DNA of 64,000 nucleotides, taken from contig NZ_AQVA01000003.1 in the NCBI RefSeq assembly GCF_000372485.1, forward strand, positions 90,336 through 154,335, read 5' to 3'. The DNA is from Oenococcus oeni DSM 20252 = AWRIB129. Lineage in GTDB: Bacteria; Bacillota; Bacilli; Lactobacillales; Lactobacillaceae. The notes beneath the pieces were generated by a model. That model saw nothing but the letters and a program-made list of their open reading frames with translations, did no database searches and had not been told where the DNA came from. Shown piece by piece: positions 9,626 through 17,341 of the stretch (its first letter is position 1; each line of letters starts with the position of its first letter). Position numbers and translations under genes: made by a program.

Positions 9626-10874
9626 ATTACATAAGCAAATAAATTTAATCGGTGAGAGGGCTCAAGCAGCTTCACAAATAGTTTCTGGGCTTTCGATTGA
9701 CGAAAGAAATAAAATTCTTTTGTCCTTCGTTTCGGAAATTGAGAAAAACTCCGACAAAATCGTCGAAATTAATGTTCAAGAACTTAAAGAACATCGAGAT
9801 GATTTAAGCTTGCCAATGCAAAAACGGCTCCAGTTAAGTAAAGAGAAAATTTCCACTATTGCTTCCTCTTTAAAAGCTTTGGTTAAACTTGCTGATCCCT
9901 TGTCAGAAGGAAATACAAGTTGGCAAGCAAAAGCGGGCTTCAAAGTAGTTAAAAAAACGGTTCCATTAGGGGTTGTTGCGATGATTTACGAGGCACGGCC
10001 GAACGTGACAATTGATGCTGCAGCTTTGACAATTAAATCAGCTAACGCAGTTATCTTACGCGGCGGCAAAGAATCCATTAAAACGAATCAAGTGTTGGTT
10101 TCGATCCTGCAACAAAGCTTGAAGAAACTTGGCTATTCTGAAAATATTGTTCAATTAATTGAAGATACAAGTCATGATTCTGTCAAAGAATTACTTCATT
10201 TAAGAAAATTCATTGATGTTTTGATTCCCCGAGGATCAGGCTCGTTTATTAATTATGTCGTTGATAATTCGACTGTTCCTGTGATTGAAACCGGTGCCGG
10301 AAATGACCATATTTTTGTCGATAAGTCGGCCGATCAGGAGGAGGCAATTAAAGTGATTGTTAATTCCAAGATTCAAAATCCTTCTGTTTGCAATTCAGCT
10401 GAAAAACTTTTGGTTCATGCTGATATCGCAAAGGAATTTCTACCAAAATTATTTGATCGATTGTCTAACGAGGGGGTCGAAATAAGAGGTGACAAGGAAG
10501 TTCAATTAATTGACAACCGAGTTGAATTGGCAAAAGATTTTGATTGGGACACCGAGTATAACGATCTGATTATCGCTGTTCATTTGGTGAACAATCTAAA
10601 AGAAGCCATTGATTGGATAGGAAAACACACAACACATCATACGGAAGCGATTCTAACGAATTCTGCTGAAAATGCCTCCGAGTTTATGCAAAGAATTGAC
10701 GCAGCTGTCGTGACTGAGAATGCATCGACTCGTTTTACTGATGGTTTTGAATTTGGTTTTGGAGCTGAAATCGGAATAAGTACACAAAAACTTCATGCCC
10801 GGGGTCCAATGGGACTAACAGCTTTGACGAGCTACAAATACGAAATTTTTGGTCATGGGGAGATCCGAAAATAA
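9612..10874 (+). CDS. proA: Gamma-glutamyl phosphate reductase
   Basis: ProA reduces glutamyl-5-phosphate to the semialdehyde with NADPH. It is an aldehyde-dehydrogenase-fold enzyme of 420 residues from the ATG at 9612; a TTG at 9594 would add six residues and is less likely. The catalytic cysteine is in NPSVCNSAEK, and it is the only cysteine in the protein. EARPNVTIDAAALTIKSAN is the cofactor-binding stretch. The start overlaps the proB 3' end, indicating coupling. No clear terminator follows; the next gene appears to have its own promoter. Confidence 0.95.
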   Translation: MNTNKLHKQINLIGERAQAASQIVSGLSIDERNKILLSFVSEIEKNSDKIVEINVQELKEHRDDLSLPMQKRLQLSKEKISTIASSLKALVKLADPLSEGNTSWQAKAGFKVVKKTVPLGVVAMIYEARPNVTIDAAALTIKSANAVILRGGKESIKTNQVLVSILQQSLKKLGYSENIVQLIEDTSHDSVKELLHLRKFIDVLIPRGSGSFINYVVDNSTVPVIETGAGNDHIFVDKSADQEEAIKVIVNSKIQNPSVCNSAEKLLVHADIAKEFLPKLFDRLSNEGVEIRGDKEVQLIDNRVELAKDFDWDTEYNDLIIAVHLVNNLKEAIDWIGKHTTHHTEAILTNSAENASEFMQRIDAAVVTENASTRFTDGFEFGFGAEIGISTQKLHARGPMGLTALTSYKYEIFGHGEIRK

Positions 10875-10928
10875 CCAGCAGCGTATTTTTTTTCGATATT
10901 GTTTATTTTCGATAGTATTCTATTTATT

Positions 10929-11678
10929 ATGTATACGAATGTTTTTGCTCATCGCGGTTACAAATTAGTCGCACCGGAAAATACCTTACCGAGTTTTCAA
11001 GCTGCTTTAAATTATCCTGTTAATGGTCTGGAAATGGATTTGCAAATGACTGCTGATGGAGAACTGGTAATTATTCATGATGAAAAAATCGATCGCACTT
11101 CCAATGGAAGTGGATTTGTTAAAGACAAAACATTATCCGAATTAAAAAAACTTGATTTTGGCAGCTGGTTTTCGAAAAAATTTAAAAATGTTCGTATTCT
11201 GACTTTTGAGGAATATTTGGATTGGCTTTACTCAATCGATTATGACCGGATGCTTTTGATTGAACTAAAAACCGACCATTTTGATTACCCTGGAATCGAA
11301 AAAAAGGTTCTGCAGATAATTAAAAAATTTTCCGCTGCCAAATGGCAGATCGTTCTACAGTCTTTTAATCCTAAAACAATTCATAATTTGAGAAATTTGG
11401 ATCCAGAAATCCCTCTTGCACGCTTGAGTTTTGTGATTGGACCGCGTTGCCTTTTTGGGTATTTTTTTGGTAGAATCCAACAAATTAATTTGAGCTCGCG
11501 TTTTCTTTTGAACCGCCTGATTTTCTATTCTTTTAAAAAAGCTCGATTGACCCCTTGGGTTGTTAATCGACAATCATATCTTAAGAAGGCTTTTAAATTT
11601 CATTTAAAGGCGATTATTACTGATCAACTTGACTCGGCAACGTTTTTAAGAGAACAAATTCAAGGAATTAATAAATGA
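10929..11678 (+). CDS. Glycerophosphodiester phosphodiesterase family protein
   Basis: The protein is a GDPD TIM barrel: FAHRGYKLVAPENTLPSF supplies the His-Arg and Glu-Asn pair, GLEMDLQMTADGELVIIHD the metal-binding Glu/Asp and the second His, and LIELKTD a further strand. These enzymes release glycerol-3-phosphate from deacylated lipids or teichoic acid. There is no signal peptide, so a cytosolic form is likely. The ATG at 10929 is preferred because homology begins right after it. TATTCT at 10916-10921 would place the RNA start at or just before this ATG, and no ribosome site is visible. Its end overlaps miaA by four bases. Confidence 0.85.
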   Translation: MYTNVFAHRGYKLVAPENTLPSFQAALNYPVNGLEMDLQMTADGELVIIHDEKIDRTSNGSGFVKDKTLSELKKLDFGSWFSKKFKNVRILTFEEYLDWLYSIDYDRMLLIELKTDHFDYPGIEKKVLQIIKKFSAAKWQIVLQSFNPKTIHNLRNLDPEIPLARLSFVIGPRCLFGYFFGRIQQINLSSRFLLNRLIFYSFKKARLTPWVVNRQSYLKKAFKFHLKAIITDQLDSATFLREQIQGINK

Positions 11679-12448
11679 GTGATCCACATTTGAAAGAAAA
11701 AGTTGTTGTAATTGCTGGACCGACCGCTAGTGGAAAAAGTGATCTGGCAATTAAAATTGCCCAGATGATTGACAGTGAAATTATTTCCGAAGATGCCTTT
11801 CAAATTTATCGTGGTTTGGATATTGGAACGGCAAAGCCGAGTAAAGATGATTTAGCAAAGGTTAAACATCATTTTATCGATATCAAAGAAGTCGACGAAT
11901 CCTACAGTGCCTATGAATTTGCAAGAGACGCACGAATAGTTATCAATCAAATATCGTCTAAAAAGAAGATTCCTTTGATTGTCGGTGGATCTGGCTTTTT
12001 TTTGCAGACACTTTTGGGCGATCGGAGAATTTCTGATAAGGATAACCCAATTGTTCCTAAAAAAGCCGGAATAGAGAATCGTCTTTATAATGCTTTGTTG
12101 ATTGGTTTGAACACAGAACGTTCACAGCTTTATGATCGGATTAATCAACGGGTTGAAAGGATGTTTGAAAAGGGAATTGTGAAAGAAGCCGAAAATCTTT
12201 TTCGTCAACAAGGTAATTTTCAATCAAAAAAAGCAATTGGATATCGTGAATTTGCTGGATACTTCGCTAATCAGTATGACTTGTCGGAGGTTGAAACTTT
12301 AATTAAGCGCGATTCTCGAAGATATGCAAAAAGACAATTGACTTATTTTAAAAATCAATTTCCCGATATGCGGTGGTTCGATACAAAACAGATTACCGAA
12401 AATCCCAAATTAATTATTGATTTAGTAAAAAAATTTAACCAATTCTAG
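11675..12448 (+). CDS. miaA: tRNA dimethylallyltransferase, internally shortened
   Basis: MiaA transfers a dimethylallyl group to A37 of tRNAs reading UNN codons. The P-loop GPTASGKS is at residues 15-22, the catalytic loop is SEDAFQIYRGLDIGTAKPS, and the end SRRYAKRQLTYFKNQFPDMRW is typical. The protein has 257 residues against 300-315 in relatives. The missing part follows GGSGFFLQTLLGD: the helical insert with the RRVIRALE motif is absent, and the sequence jumps to NALLIGLNTERSQLYDRINQRV. This is a clean in-frame loss of about 55 residues in a tRNA-contacting region. Activity is therefore uncertain. Confidence 0.9.
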   Translation: MSDPHLKEKVVVIAGPTASGKSDLAIKIAQMIDSEIISEDAFQIYRGLDIGTAKPSKDDLAKVKHHFIDIKEVDESYSAYEFARDARIVINQISSKKKIPLIVGGSGFFLQTLLGDRRISDKDNPIVPKKAGIENRLYNALLIGLNTERSQLYDRINQRVERMFEKGIVKEAENLFRQQGNFQSKKAIGYREFAGYFANQYDLSEVETLIKRDSRRYAKRQLTYFKNQFPDMRWFDTKQITENPKLIIDLVKKFNQF

Positions 12449-12451
12449 ACC

Positions 12452-12479
12452 AATGTTAGCTTTCCTAACATTTTTTTTT
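12452..12479 (+). terminator. miaA terminator that doubles as the GlnR operator
   Basis: AATGTTAG and CTAACATT form a perfect stem around CTTTC, followed by a T-run, as in an intrinsic terminator for miaA. The same palindrome contains TGTTA-N7-TAACA (12454-12470), an exact match to the GlnR/TnrA operator TGTNA-N7-TNACA, upstream of glnR. One element appears to serve both roles. Confidence 0.8.
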
Positions 12480-12494
12480 GGAAGTCTTTATAAT
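12466..12494 (+). promoter_or_regulatory. glnRA promoter under GlnR control
   Basis: A TATAAT at 12489-12494 is preceded, at a 17-base spacing, by TAACAT, which forms the right arm of the GlnR box. GlnR binding would block the -35 region, giving autorepression when glutamine is plentiful, as known for glnRA operons in Firmicutes. Confidence 0.7.
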
Positions 12495-12519
12495 TTTAGT
12501 TAGATGGATTTAGTAAGAA

Positions 12520-12852
12520 ATGATTGATGAGCGATTAAAAAAAGATTTAGCTATTTTACCGATTAGTACAGTTCGGGCTTTAACGAACTTATCTGATAGG
12601 CAGATTCGCTATTATGAAAGTCAAGATTTGCTTACTACGAAACGGGGTAAGGGTGGTCAAAGACGCTTTTCTTTGAACGATGTTGAACGGCTGATTGAGA
12701 TAAGGATGATGATGGAATCTGGCGATAGCTTAAAAGATATTCACAATCTTTATGAAACTCACCGCGTTAGCAATCGGCGGAATGAGAAAACGGAATTTGT
12801 TCATTCACTTGAAAATGAATTTTTGAAAATCGGAAGGCTGGAAAAACATTAA
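12520..12852 (+). CDS. glnR: MerR-family repressor of glutamine synthetase
   Basis: GlnR represses glnRA and other nitrogen genes when glutamine synthetase is feedback-inhibited. The protein has 110 residues, slightly short for the family. The winged helix-turn-helix is clear: ILPISTVRALTNLSDRQIRYYE, then KRGKGGQRRFSLNDVERL. The C-terminal part, which senses glutamine synthetase in Bacillus, is short and ends GRLEKH. It overlaps the glnA start by one base and has a matching operator just upstream, which strongly supports the name. Confidence 0.93.
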   Translation: MIDERLKKDLAILPISTVRALTNLSDRQIRYYESQDLLTTKRGKGGQRRFSLNDVERLIEIRMMMESGDSLKDIHNLYETHRVSNRRNEKTEFVHSLENEFLKIGRLEKH

Positions 12853-14195
12853 TGACAAAATTAACCAAAGAAGCAATTAAGAAGTCAGTTAAAGATGAAG
12901 GCGTTGATTTTTTGCGTGTAATGTTCACCGACGTATTCGGCATGATAAAAAATGTTGAAATACCTGTTAGCGAACTTGACACAGTTCTTGACGATAATTT
13001 ACTGTTTGACGGATCATCAATCGATGGTTTTGTAAGAATTGAAGAATCCGATATGTATCTGTATCCTGATCTTGACACTTTCAGGATTTTACCCGATTCA
13101 ATGACCGGTGAACATGACGGCAAGGTAGCGATGATCGTGGCTAATGTTTATACAAGCGATCGTTTGCCATTCGAAGGGGATCCGAGAAACAATTTGATTC
13201 GCGTTCTTGCAGAAATGAGAAAAGATGGTTTTTCTGATTTCAACGTTGGGACGGAACCTGAATTCTTCTTGTTTAAACTTGGAGAAGATGGCAAACCGAC
13301 TATGAAACTTAATGATAATGGCGGCTATTTTGATTTGGCCCCATTGGATTTGGGAGAACATGTCCGTCGTGAAATCGTTCTGACTCTGGAAAAGATGGGT
13401 TTTGAAGTCGAAGCAGCTCATCACGAAGTTGCACCTGGACAACATGAAGTAGATTTTCGTTATGCCGATGCCGTGACCGCAGCTGACCATATTCAACTAT
13501 TTAAGCTTATTGTTAAAACCGTTGCCCGTAAATATGGCTACTATGCCACCTTTATGCCAAAACCGATTGCCGGGATTAATGGAAACGGCATGCACACAAA
13601 TATGAGTCTTTCAAAGGATGGCAAGAACGCCTTTGATGATCCGACCGACAAACTTGGTCTCTCAAAAGTGGCCTATCATTTCCTTGGTGGTCTTTTGGAT
13701 CACGCACAGAATTTTGTCGCTATTACCAATCCAACGGTCAATTCATTCAAGCGCTTGACTCCTGGTTTTGAGGCGCCGGTTTATATCGCCTGGTCGGCTT
13801 CGAACCGTTCTCCAATGGTTCGTGTCCCGGCTTCTCGCGGTGCTTCGACACGTTTGGAATTAAGAATGGTTGATCCGACAGCAAATCCTTACCTGGCTTT
13901 CGCCGTCGTTTTGAATTCTGGATTGGACGGTGTTGAAAAAGAAACGACTCCTGAGCATTCTGTTGATCGTAATATTTTCTTAATGGATGCTAATGAACGT
14001 AAAAAAGCCGGTATTAAAGATCTTCCGGATACTCTATTGACAGCTGTTGATAATCTGTCAAAGGACGAGGTGGTTATTAGCGCGATCTCCAAGCGAATTG
14101 CCGATACCTTCGTCGAAGCCAAAAAACTTGAATATCAATCTTATCGTGCTTCTGTCTCTAAATGGGAAATTAAACAATATCTTCAAACCTTTTAA
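12852..14195 (+). CDS. glnA: Glutamine synthetase type I (alpha)
   Basis: This dodecameric cytosolic enzyme makes glutamine from glutamate, ammonia and ATP. The 447-residue length matches the Gram-positive GSI-alpha subtype that is feedback-inhibited rather than adenylylated. Motifs include FDGSSIDGF at the N-terminus, EPEFFLF, the ATP block KPIAGINGNGMHTNMSL and the active-site stretch NPTVNSFKRL. It contains no cysteine; a position often occupied by Cys after GMH is Thr here. It is translated from the glnR-glnA transcript and closed by a strong terminator. Confidence 0.97.
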   Translation: MTKLTKEAIKKSVKDEGVDFLRVMFTDVFGMIKNVEIPVSELDTVLDDNLLFDGSSIDGFVRIEESDMYLYPDLDTFRILPDSMTGEHDGKVAMIVANVYTSDRLPFEGDPRNNLIRVLAEMRKDGFSDFNVGTEPEFFLFKLGEDGKPTMKLNDNGGYFDLAPLDLGEHVRREIVLTLEKMGFEVEAAHHEVAPGQHEVDFRYADAVTAADHIQLFKLIVKTVARKYGYYATFMPKPIAGINGNGMHTNMSLSKDGKNAFDDPTDKLGLSKVAYHFLGGLLDHAQNFVAITNPTVNSFKRLTPGFEAPVYIAWSASNRSPMVRVPASRGASTRLELRMVDPTANPYLAFAVVLNSGLDGVEKETTPEHSVDRNIFLMDANERKKAGIKDLPDTLLTAVDNLSKDEVVISAISKRIADTFVEAKKLEYQSYRASVSKWEIKQYLQTF

Positions 14196-14221
14196 ATTAA
14201 TTAAAGTAAATAACATTTAAT

Positions 14222-14249
14222 AAACGTCTAGCAATAGACGTTTTTCTTT
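14222..14249 (+). terminator. Terminator after glnA
   Basis: The stem AACGTCTA/TAGACGTT around GCAA is followed by a T-rich tract, 27 bases past the glnA stop. It is a canonical intrinsic terminator. Confidence 0.9.
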
Positions 14250-14263
14250 GCAAAAATTGAAGT

Positions 14264-14971
14264 ATGGAAAATCAGATGAATTTGCATATCGTAGGGGACA
14301 ATAAAATCCCTATTCTCAATAATTTAATCAATAGCAAAATTGACTATTTAAATTCAATCAAAGAAGCAATTGACGAACATAATTATTTACTGATTTATGA
14401 GTTGCTTGATTCAGCACGCTATAACGAAAAAATACGCCAGTGGCCGCATGCTGATCCGAATTATTTTCTCAGCAACATGACGGAAACGATTCAACCGGAA
14501 TTATCTGAATTTCTCGCCTCTAAATTATTGTCCTTCATTCGTGTTCACTTTCCATTCCTGTATTTTAGGGAAATTAAAACCGGCGTTTACGAAATAATCT
14601 TTGGACGTTGGCCGTCTGCAAGGACTTTTGGCATCCTTGATATTATTCGGATTGAATTCATTTTTGACGAAGTAGCTGTCAACGAATTAAAAAATTACAT
14701 GGACAATCCGAAATCTGTTGAAGAACAAAACGCACAATTAAATGAGCTTCATCGAGCAAATCAACTTTATGCTGCAAAAAAACGATCCGGATTCGAGGCA
14801 GACATCGAAAGAAACAATCTCGCGATTCTTAAATTGGAGAAAGACAGAGCCGTTTTACAGTTGGAACGGGAGCAAATCGAGAAGTATTCGGGAAGTTTTC
14901 AGCATTTTGTCGATCAAGCAGGAAATCTTTATGTCGATTATCTATCGGAAATCCAGAAAGAAAATAAATGA
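14264..14971 (+). CDS. Unknown protein with C-terminal coiled coil
   Basis: I do not recognise this 235-residue protein. It has no signal peptide or membrane segment. Residues 1-150 look globular and rich in aromatic residues (VHFPFLYFREI, VYEIIFGRWPSARTFG). Residues 150-215 are charged and heptad-like (NAQLNELHRANQLYAAKK, then ERNNLAILKLEKD), suggesting a coiled coil. The ATG at 14264 follows the glnA terminator closely; a second ATG at 14276 is possible. Its end overlaps the next gene by four bases, so the two form a coupled pair. No function is inferred. Confidence 0.75.
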   Translation: MENQMNLHIVGDNKIPILNNLINSKIDYLNSIKEAIDEHNYLLIYELLDSARYNEKIRQWPHADPNYFLSNMTETIQPELSEFLASKLLSFIRVHFPFLYFREIKTGVYEIIFGRWPSARTFGILDIIRIEFIFDEVAVNELKNYMDNPKSVEEQNAQLNELHRANQLYAAKKRSGFEADIERNNLAILKLEKDRAVLQLEREQIEKYSGSFQHFVDQAGNLYVDYLSEIQKENK

Positions 14972-15894
14972 CAATTGTAGGCAAACAAACATTATCGAAC
15001 TTAAATGATTTTCAAAAAGAAATTCACCACGATGCGAAACAATTGCTGGATTTTGATAATTTTTACAGTATTTTTCTAAAATCAAAAACGGTATCCGAAA
15101 CGGTCGATGCAGTTGGTCGATTAATTAAAAATAATCAAAGCCATTATGAACAATTCAACCCGCTTTTTCACTATGACAATTCTTTTTGGATAACTCAACT
15201 TTTTGTCAAACTTTTTCGACTCAGAAAGCTTGACTATTTTTCGAATTTGGATTCTAATCAAGAAATTGCCAATTGTCTTCGAATATCTGGCTTCCCCAGC
15301 CTTGAATTTTATTTTTCGACGAATTCCCAATTGACAAAGGATGGTTTTTATTTACGGGAAAAAAATTTGCAAATAGATTTGCTTTATCTGGATATATTTA
15401 ATAAAGATATGTTCATAAATGCCGACGGTTTCGCTAATTTGATAAATTCCCGTATTGGCAAAAATTTGACCGCTGTAGATGTTAAAACTTTAACGGGTAT
15501 CTTCAAGACTCTTGCGAAGATATTAGGCGAAGATGATTTTTCTGTTGACCTAAATTTGTTGCAATCCGGCAATAATCAAATGTTGCCGCTTAGTAAAATC
15601 GACCTTCCGGCCATTGTGACAGACCAGTTGTTTGTGTTGGCTCAAAGTCGTCAAAAAGATATTTTTGCACTGGATAACGGTTTTCAAATTGACTTCAATG
15701 AGGAAATGAGTTTATATTTAATTCAGGCAATTGATTCGCTTGGACATTCCCAATGGTTTTTTAAGGTCTTCGATACATATGACCAATGGACTTTTTTGGA
15801 TGTTTTAACGAAATATAATTGGTTTTTAAAGTGGTATCTTGATAACCTTAATTATTTAAAAATTGCTTATCGGGATGATCTTTTTCCCGGTTAA
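14968..15894 (+). CDS. Unknown soluble protein paired with the preceding gene
   Basis: The 308-residue product is not recognised. It has no signal peptide, membrane helix or familiar motif. It is rich in Phe, Asp, Leu and Asn, with patches such as YDNSFWITQLFVKLFRLRK and a C-terminal WFFKVFDTYDQWTF. It starts within the stop of the upstream coiled-coil gene (ATGA overlap), so the two are translationally coupled and probably act together. The pair lies between the glnA terminator and tRNA-Arg. Confidence 0.75.
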   Translation: MTIVGKQTLSNLNDFQKEIHHDAKQLLDFDNFYSIFLKSKTVSETVDAVGRLIKNNQSHYEQFNPLFHYDNSFWITQLFVKLFRLRKLDYFSNLDSNQEIANCLRISGFPSLEFYFSTNSQLTKDGFYLREKNLQIDLLYLDIFNKDMFINADGFANLINSRIGKNLTAVDVKTLTGIFKTLAKILGEDDFSVDLNLLQSGNNQMLPLSKIDLPAIVTDQLFVLAQSRQKDIFALDNGFQIDFNEEMSLYLIQAIDSLGHSQWFFKVFDTYDQWTFLDVLTKYNWFLKWYLDNLNYLKIAYRDDLFPG

Positions 15895-15932
15895 TAACAA
15901 AATAAAGTATTTTTTAGCTATACTGAAAGTAC

Positions 15933-16006
15933 GCGGAAGTGGCTCAACTGGATAGAGCATCGGAGTTCTAATCCGCAGGTTGTGGGTTCGAGTCCCACCT
16001 TCCGCA
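15933..16006 (+). tRNA. tRNA-Arg (TCT)
   Basis: A full cloverleaf is visible: acceptor stem GCGGAAG/CTTCCGC with discriminator A, a D arm with GGCTCAACTGGATAGAGC, an anticodon loop GTTCTAA with anticodon TCT at 15967-15969, and a T arm containing GGTTCGAGTCC. The first anticodon-stem pair is T-C. CCA is not encoded. A TATACT -10-like element lies just upstream. Confidence 0.92.
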
Positions 16007-16019
16007 TTTAAAATTAATT

Positions 16020-16535
16020 ATGAAGAAAAGTTTTTGGATTTTATTATCAGTCGTTATCGCTTTGCTTGTTGCAGCTTTTTTCCTGTATCCGCGAGCTTCT
16101 TTTGGTGGCGTAAGAATGTCTGAGAAACAGTATAGGCAGGTTGAACGATCAAAACGGAATATTAACAATGTTATTAATGATTTGGATGCCTATAAACCCA
16201 CCGATGCAAAGACAGTTACTAAAATGAAAAAAGATGTTGATCGGTTAATAACTCAAAACGGCAAAAATCTTTCAACACAGGAATTCAATAAATTAGAACA
16301 GGCTGTAGGAGACAAAAACGGGGGAGTGTTAGCGACGATCGAAGCAGCTCAAAAAGGAAAATATTTGATTGACGGCGATATTGCTTCGACTCTGCATTCC
16401 AAGTTTTCCGTGATTGTCAAAGAATCGGCAAGGTCCGCTGTTGATTCGGATTCACAAGCTGAAAAAATTGCTACTCAAATTCAAAAGGATTTGAGTATTG
16501 ATTCAAGACTTTATAAGTTAGGTCTCAGAAGTTAG
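16020..16535 (+). CDS. Small membrane-anchored protein of unknown function
   Basis: The 171-residue product starts MKKSFWILLSVVIALLVAAFFLY, a single N-terminal membrane helix or uncleaved signal anchor, followed by a basic helical extracytoplasmic region with repeated Lys/Asp/Gln stretches. No lipobox cysteine is present. It begins 13 bases after the tRNA-Arg 3' end with no independent promoter evident, so its mRNA may come from processing of a tRNA-mRNA transcript. A short terminator follows. Confidence 0.7.
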   Translation: MKKSFWILLSVVIALLVAAFFLYPRASFGGVRMSEKQYRQVERSKRNINNVINDLDAYKPTDAKTVTKMKKDVDRLITQNGKNLSTQEFNKLEQAVGDKNGGVLATIEAAQKGKYLIDGDIASTLHSKFSVIVKESARSAVDSDSQAEKIATQIQKDLSIDSRLYKLGLRS

Positions 16536-16539
16536 TGAT

Positions 16540-16568
16540 TGCCCATTTCGGGCTTTTTTGTTACAATA
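16540..16568 (+). promoter_or_regulatory. rplU promoter overlapping the upstream terminator
   Basis: TTGCCC (16540-16545), a 17-base spacer and TACAAT (16563-16568) form a good sigma-A promoter. The spacer contains the GCCC/GGGC hairpin and T-run that terminate the upstream gene. Confidence 0.6.
16542..16560 (+). terminator. Short terminator after the anchored protein gene
   Basis: A GCCC/GGGC stem with an ATTTC loop and six T follow the stop by a few bases. The stem is short, so termination may be partial. Confidence 0.65.
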
Positions 16569-16579
16569 ATTCAGTTGTT

Positions 16580-16655
16580 GCAATGCTTCAACCACTCTAA
16601 AGCGGTTTTTAAGTGATTTATCACACCGCCACGGTGAGTCTAAGAGGAGGCCTAA
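16580..16655 (+). ncRNA. Candidate ribosomal protein L21 leader
   Basis: The untranslated stretch before rplU is unusually structured for this genome, with CCACTCTAAAGCGG and CACCGCCACGGTG hairpins ahead of an AGAGGAGG ribosome site. Firmicutes often carry an autoregulatory L21 leader here. Placement is the main evidence; I could not check the covariance model. Confidence 0.45.
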
Positions 16656-16958
16656 ATGGCTAATAAGTACGCAGTTATTGAAACCGGCGGTAAGCAGTAT
16701 CGCGTTGAGGCAGGAGATGCCATCTTCGTTGAAAAACTTGAAGCAAATGAAGGCGATAAAATAACTTTTGATAAAGTTTTACTTGCTGATGGCAAGTTTG
16801 GCGATCCATATGTTTCCGGCGCATCTGTTGTTGGAACAATCGCTAAGCAAGGCAAAGAAAAGAAAGTCGTTACTTTCAAATATAAGGCTAAAAAGCATGG
16901 CCATGTTAAAAAAGGCCATCGTCAGCCATATACAAAAGTATTAATCGAGAGCGTTTAA
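16656..16958 (+). CDS. rplU: 50S ribosomal protein L21
   Basis: L21 binds 23S rRNA in the large subunit. The 100-residue sequence starts [18 protein letters not shown], carries [20 protein letters not shown] and ends [10 protein letters not shown], all typical. A strong AGGAGG precedes the ATG. Only 11 bases separate it from rpmA. In most Firmicutes the protease gene prp lies between them; it is absent here. Confidence 0.97.
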   Translation: MANKYAVIETGGKQYRVEAGDAIFVEKLEANEGDKITFDKVLLADGKFGDPYVSGASVVGTIAKQGKEKKVVTFKYKAKKHGHVKKGHRQPYTKVLIESV

Positions 16959-16969
16959 GGAGGCACATA

Positions 16970-17290
16970 ATGTTAGAAAAATTACAAAACCTAATTAAGT
17001 TGGCCCACCATAAAGGAGGCGGATCTTCATCTAACGGACGTGACTCTGCCGGTCGTCGTTTGGGTGCAAAGCGTGCCGATGGACAAGATGTTCTTGCCGG
17101 AACGATTATTTATCGTCAACGGGGTACACACATTTATCCAGGCAATAATGTTGGTCGCGGCGATGACGATACTTTGTATGCATTAGTTGATGGAGTTGTC
17201 CGTTTCGAGCGTAAAGGAAAGACTCAACGCCAAGCATCAATTTATTCTCGTGAGGAATATAACGCTAAACTGGAAACACCGGTTCATTAA
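16970..17290 (+). CDS. rpmA: 50S ribosomal protein L27 with unusual N-terminal extension
   Basis: L27 reaches into the peptidyl transferase centre with its N-terminus. The core is standard ([18 protein letters not shown], then [16 protein letters not shown]). Before it stands [18 protein letters not shown]. Firmicute L27 precursors carry an extension ending in a sequence like LQFFA that the protease Prp removes; here the extension remains but the motif has become LIKLA, and prp is missing from the locus. Either an unrelated protease trims it, or the ribosome tolerates the extension. The AGGAGG site is strong. Confidence 0.95.
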   Translation: MLEKLQNLIKLAHHKGGGSSSNGRDSAGRRLGAKRADGQDVLAGTIIYRQRGTHIYPGNNVGRGDDDTLYALVDGVVRFERKGKTQRQASIYSREEYNAKLETPVH

Positions 17291-17303
17291 AAATTTAAAA
17301 TCA

Positions 17304-17330
17304 AAATAGCGGTTTACCGCTATTTTTTTT
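17304..17330 (+). terminator. Terminator after rpmA
   Basis: AAATAGCGG and CCGCTATTT pair around TTTA and run into a T-tract 14 bases past the rpmA stop. Confidence 0.9.
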
Positions 17331-17341
17331 AGGCGGCTATT

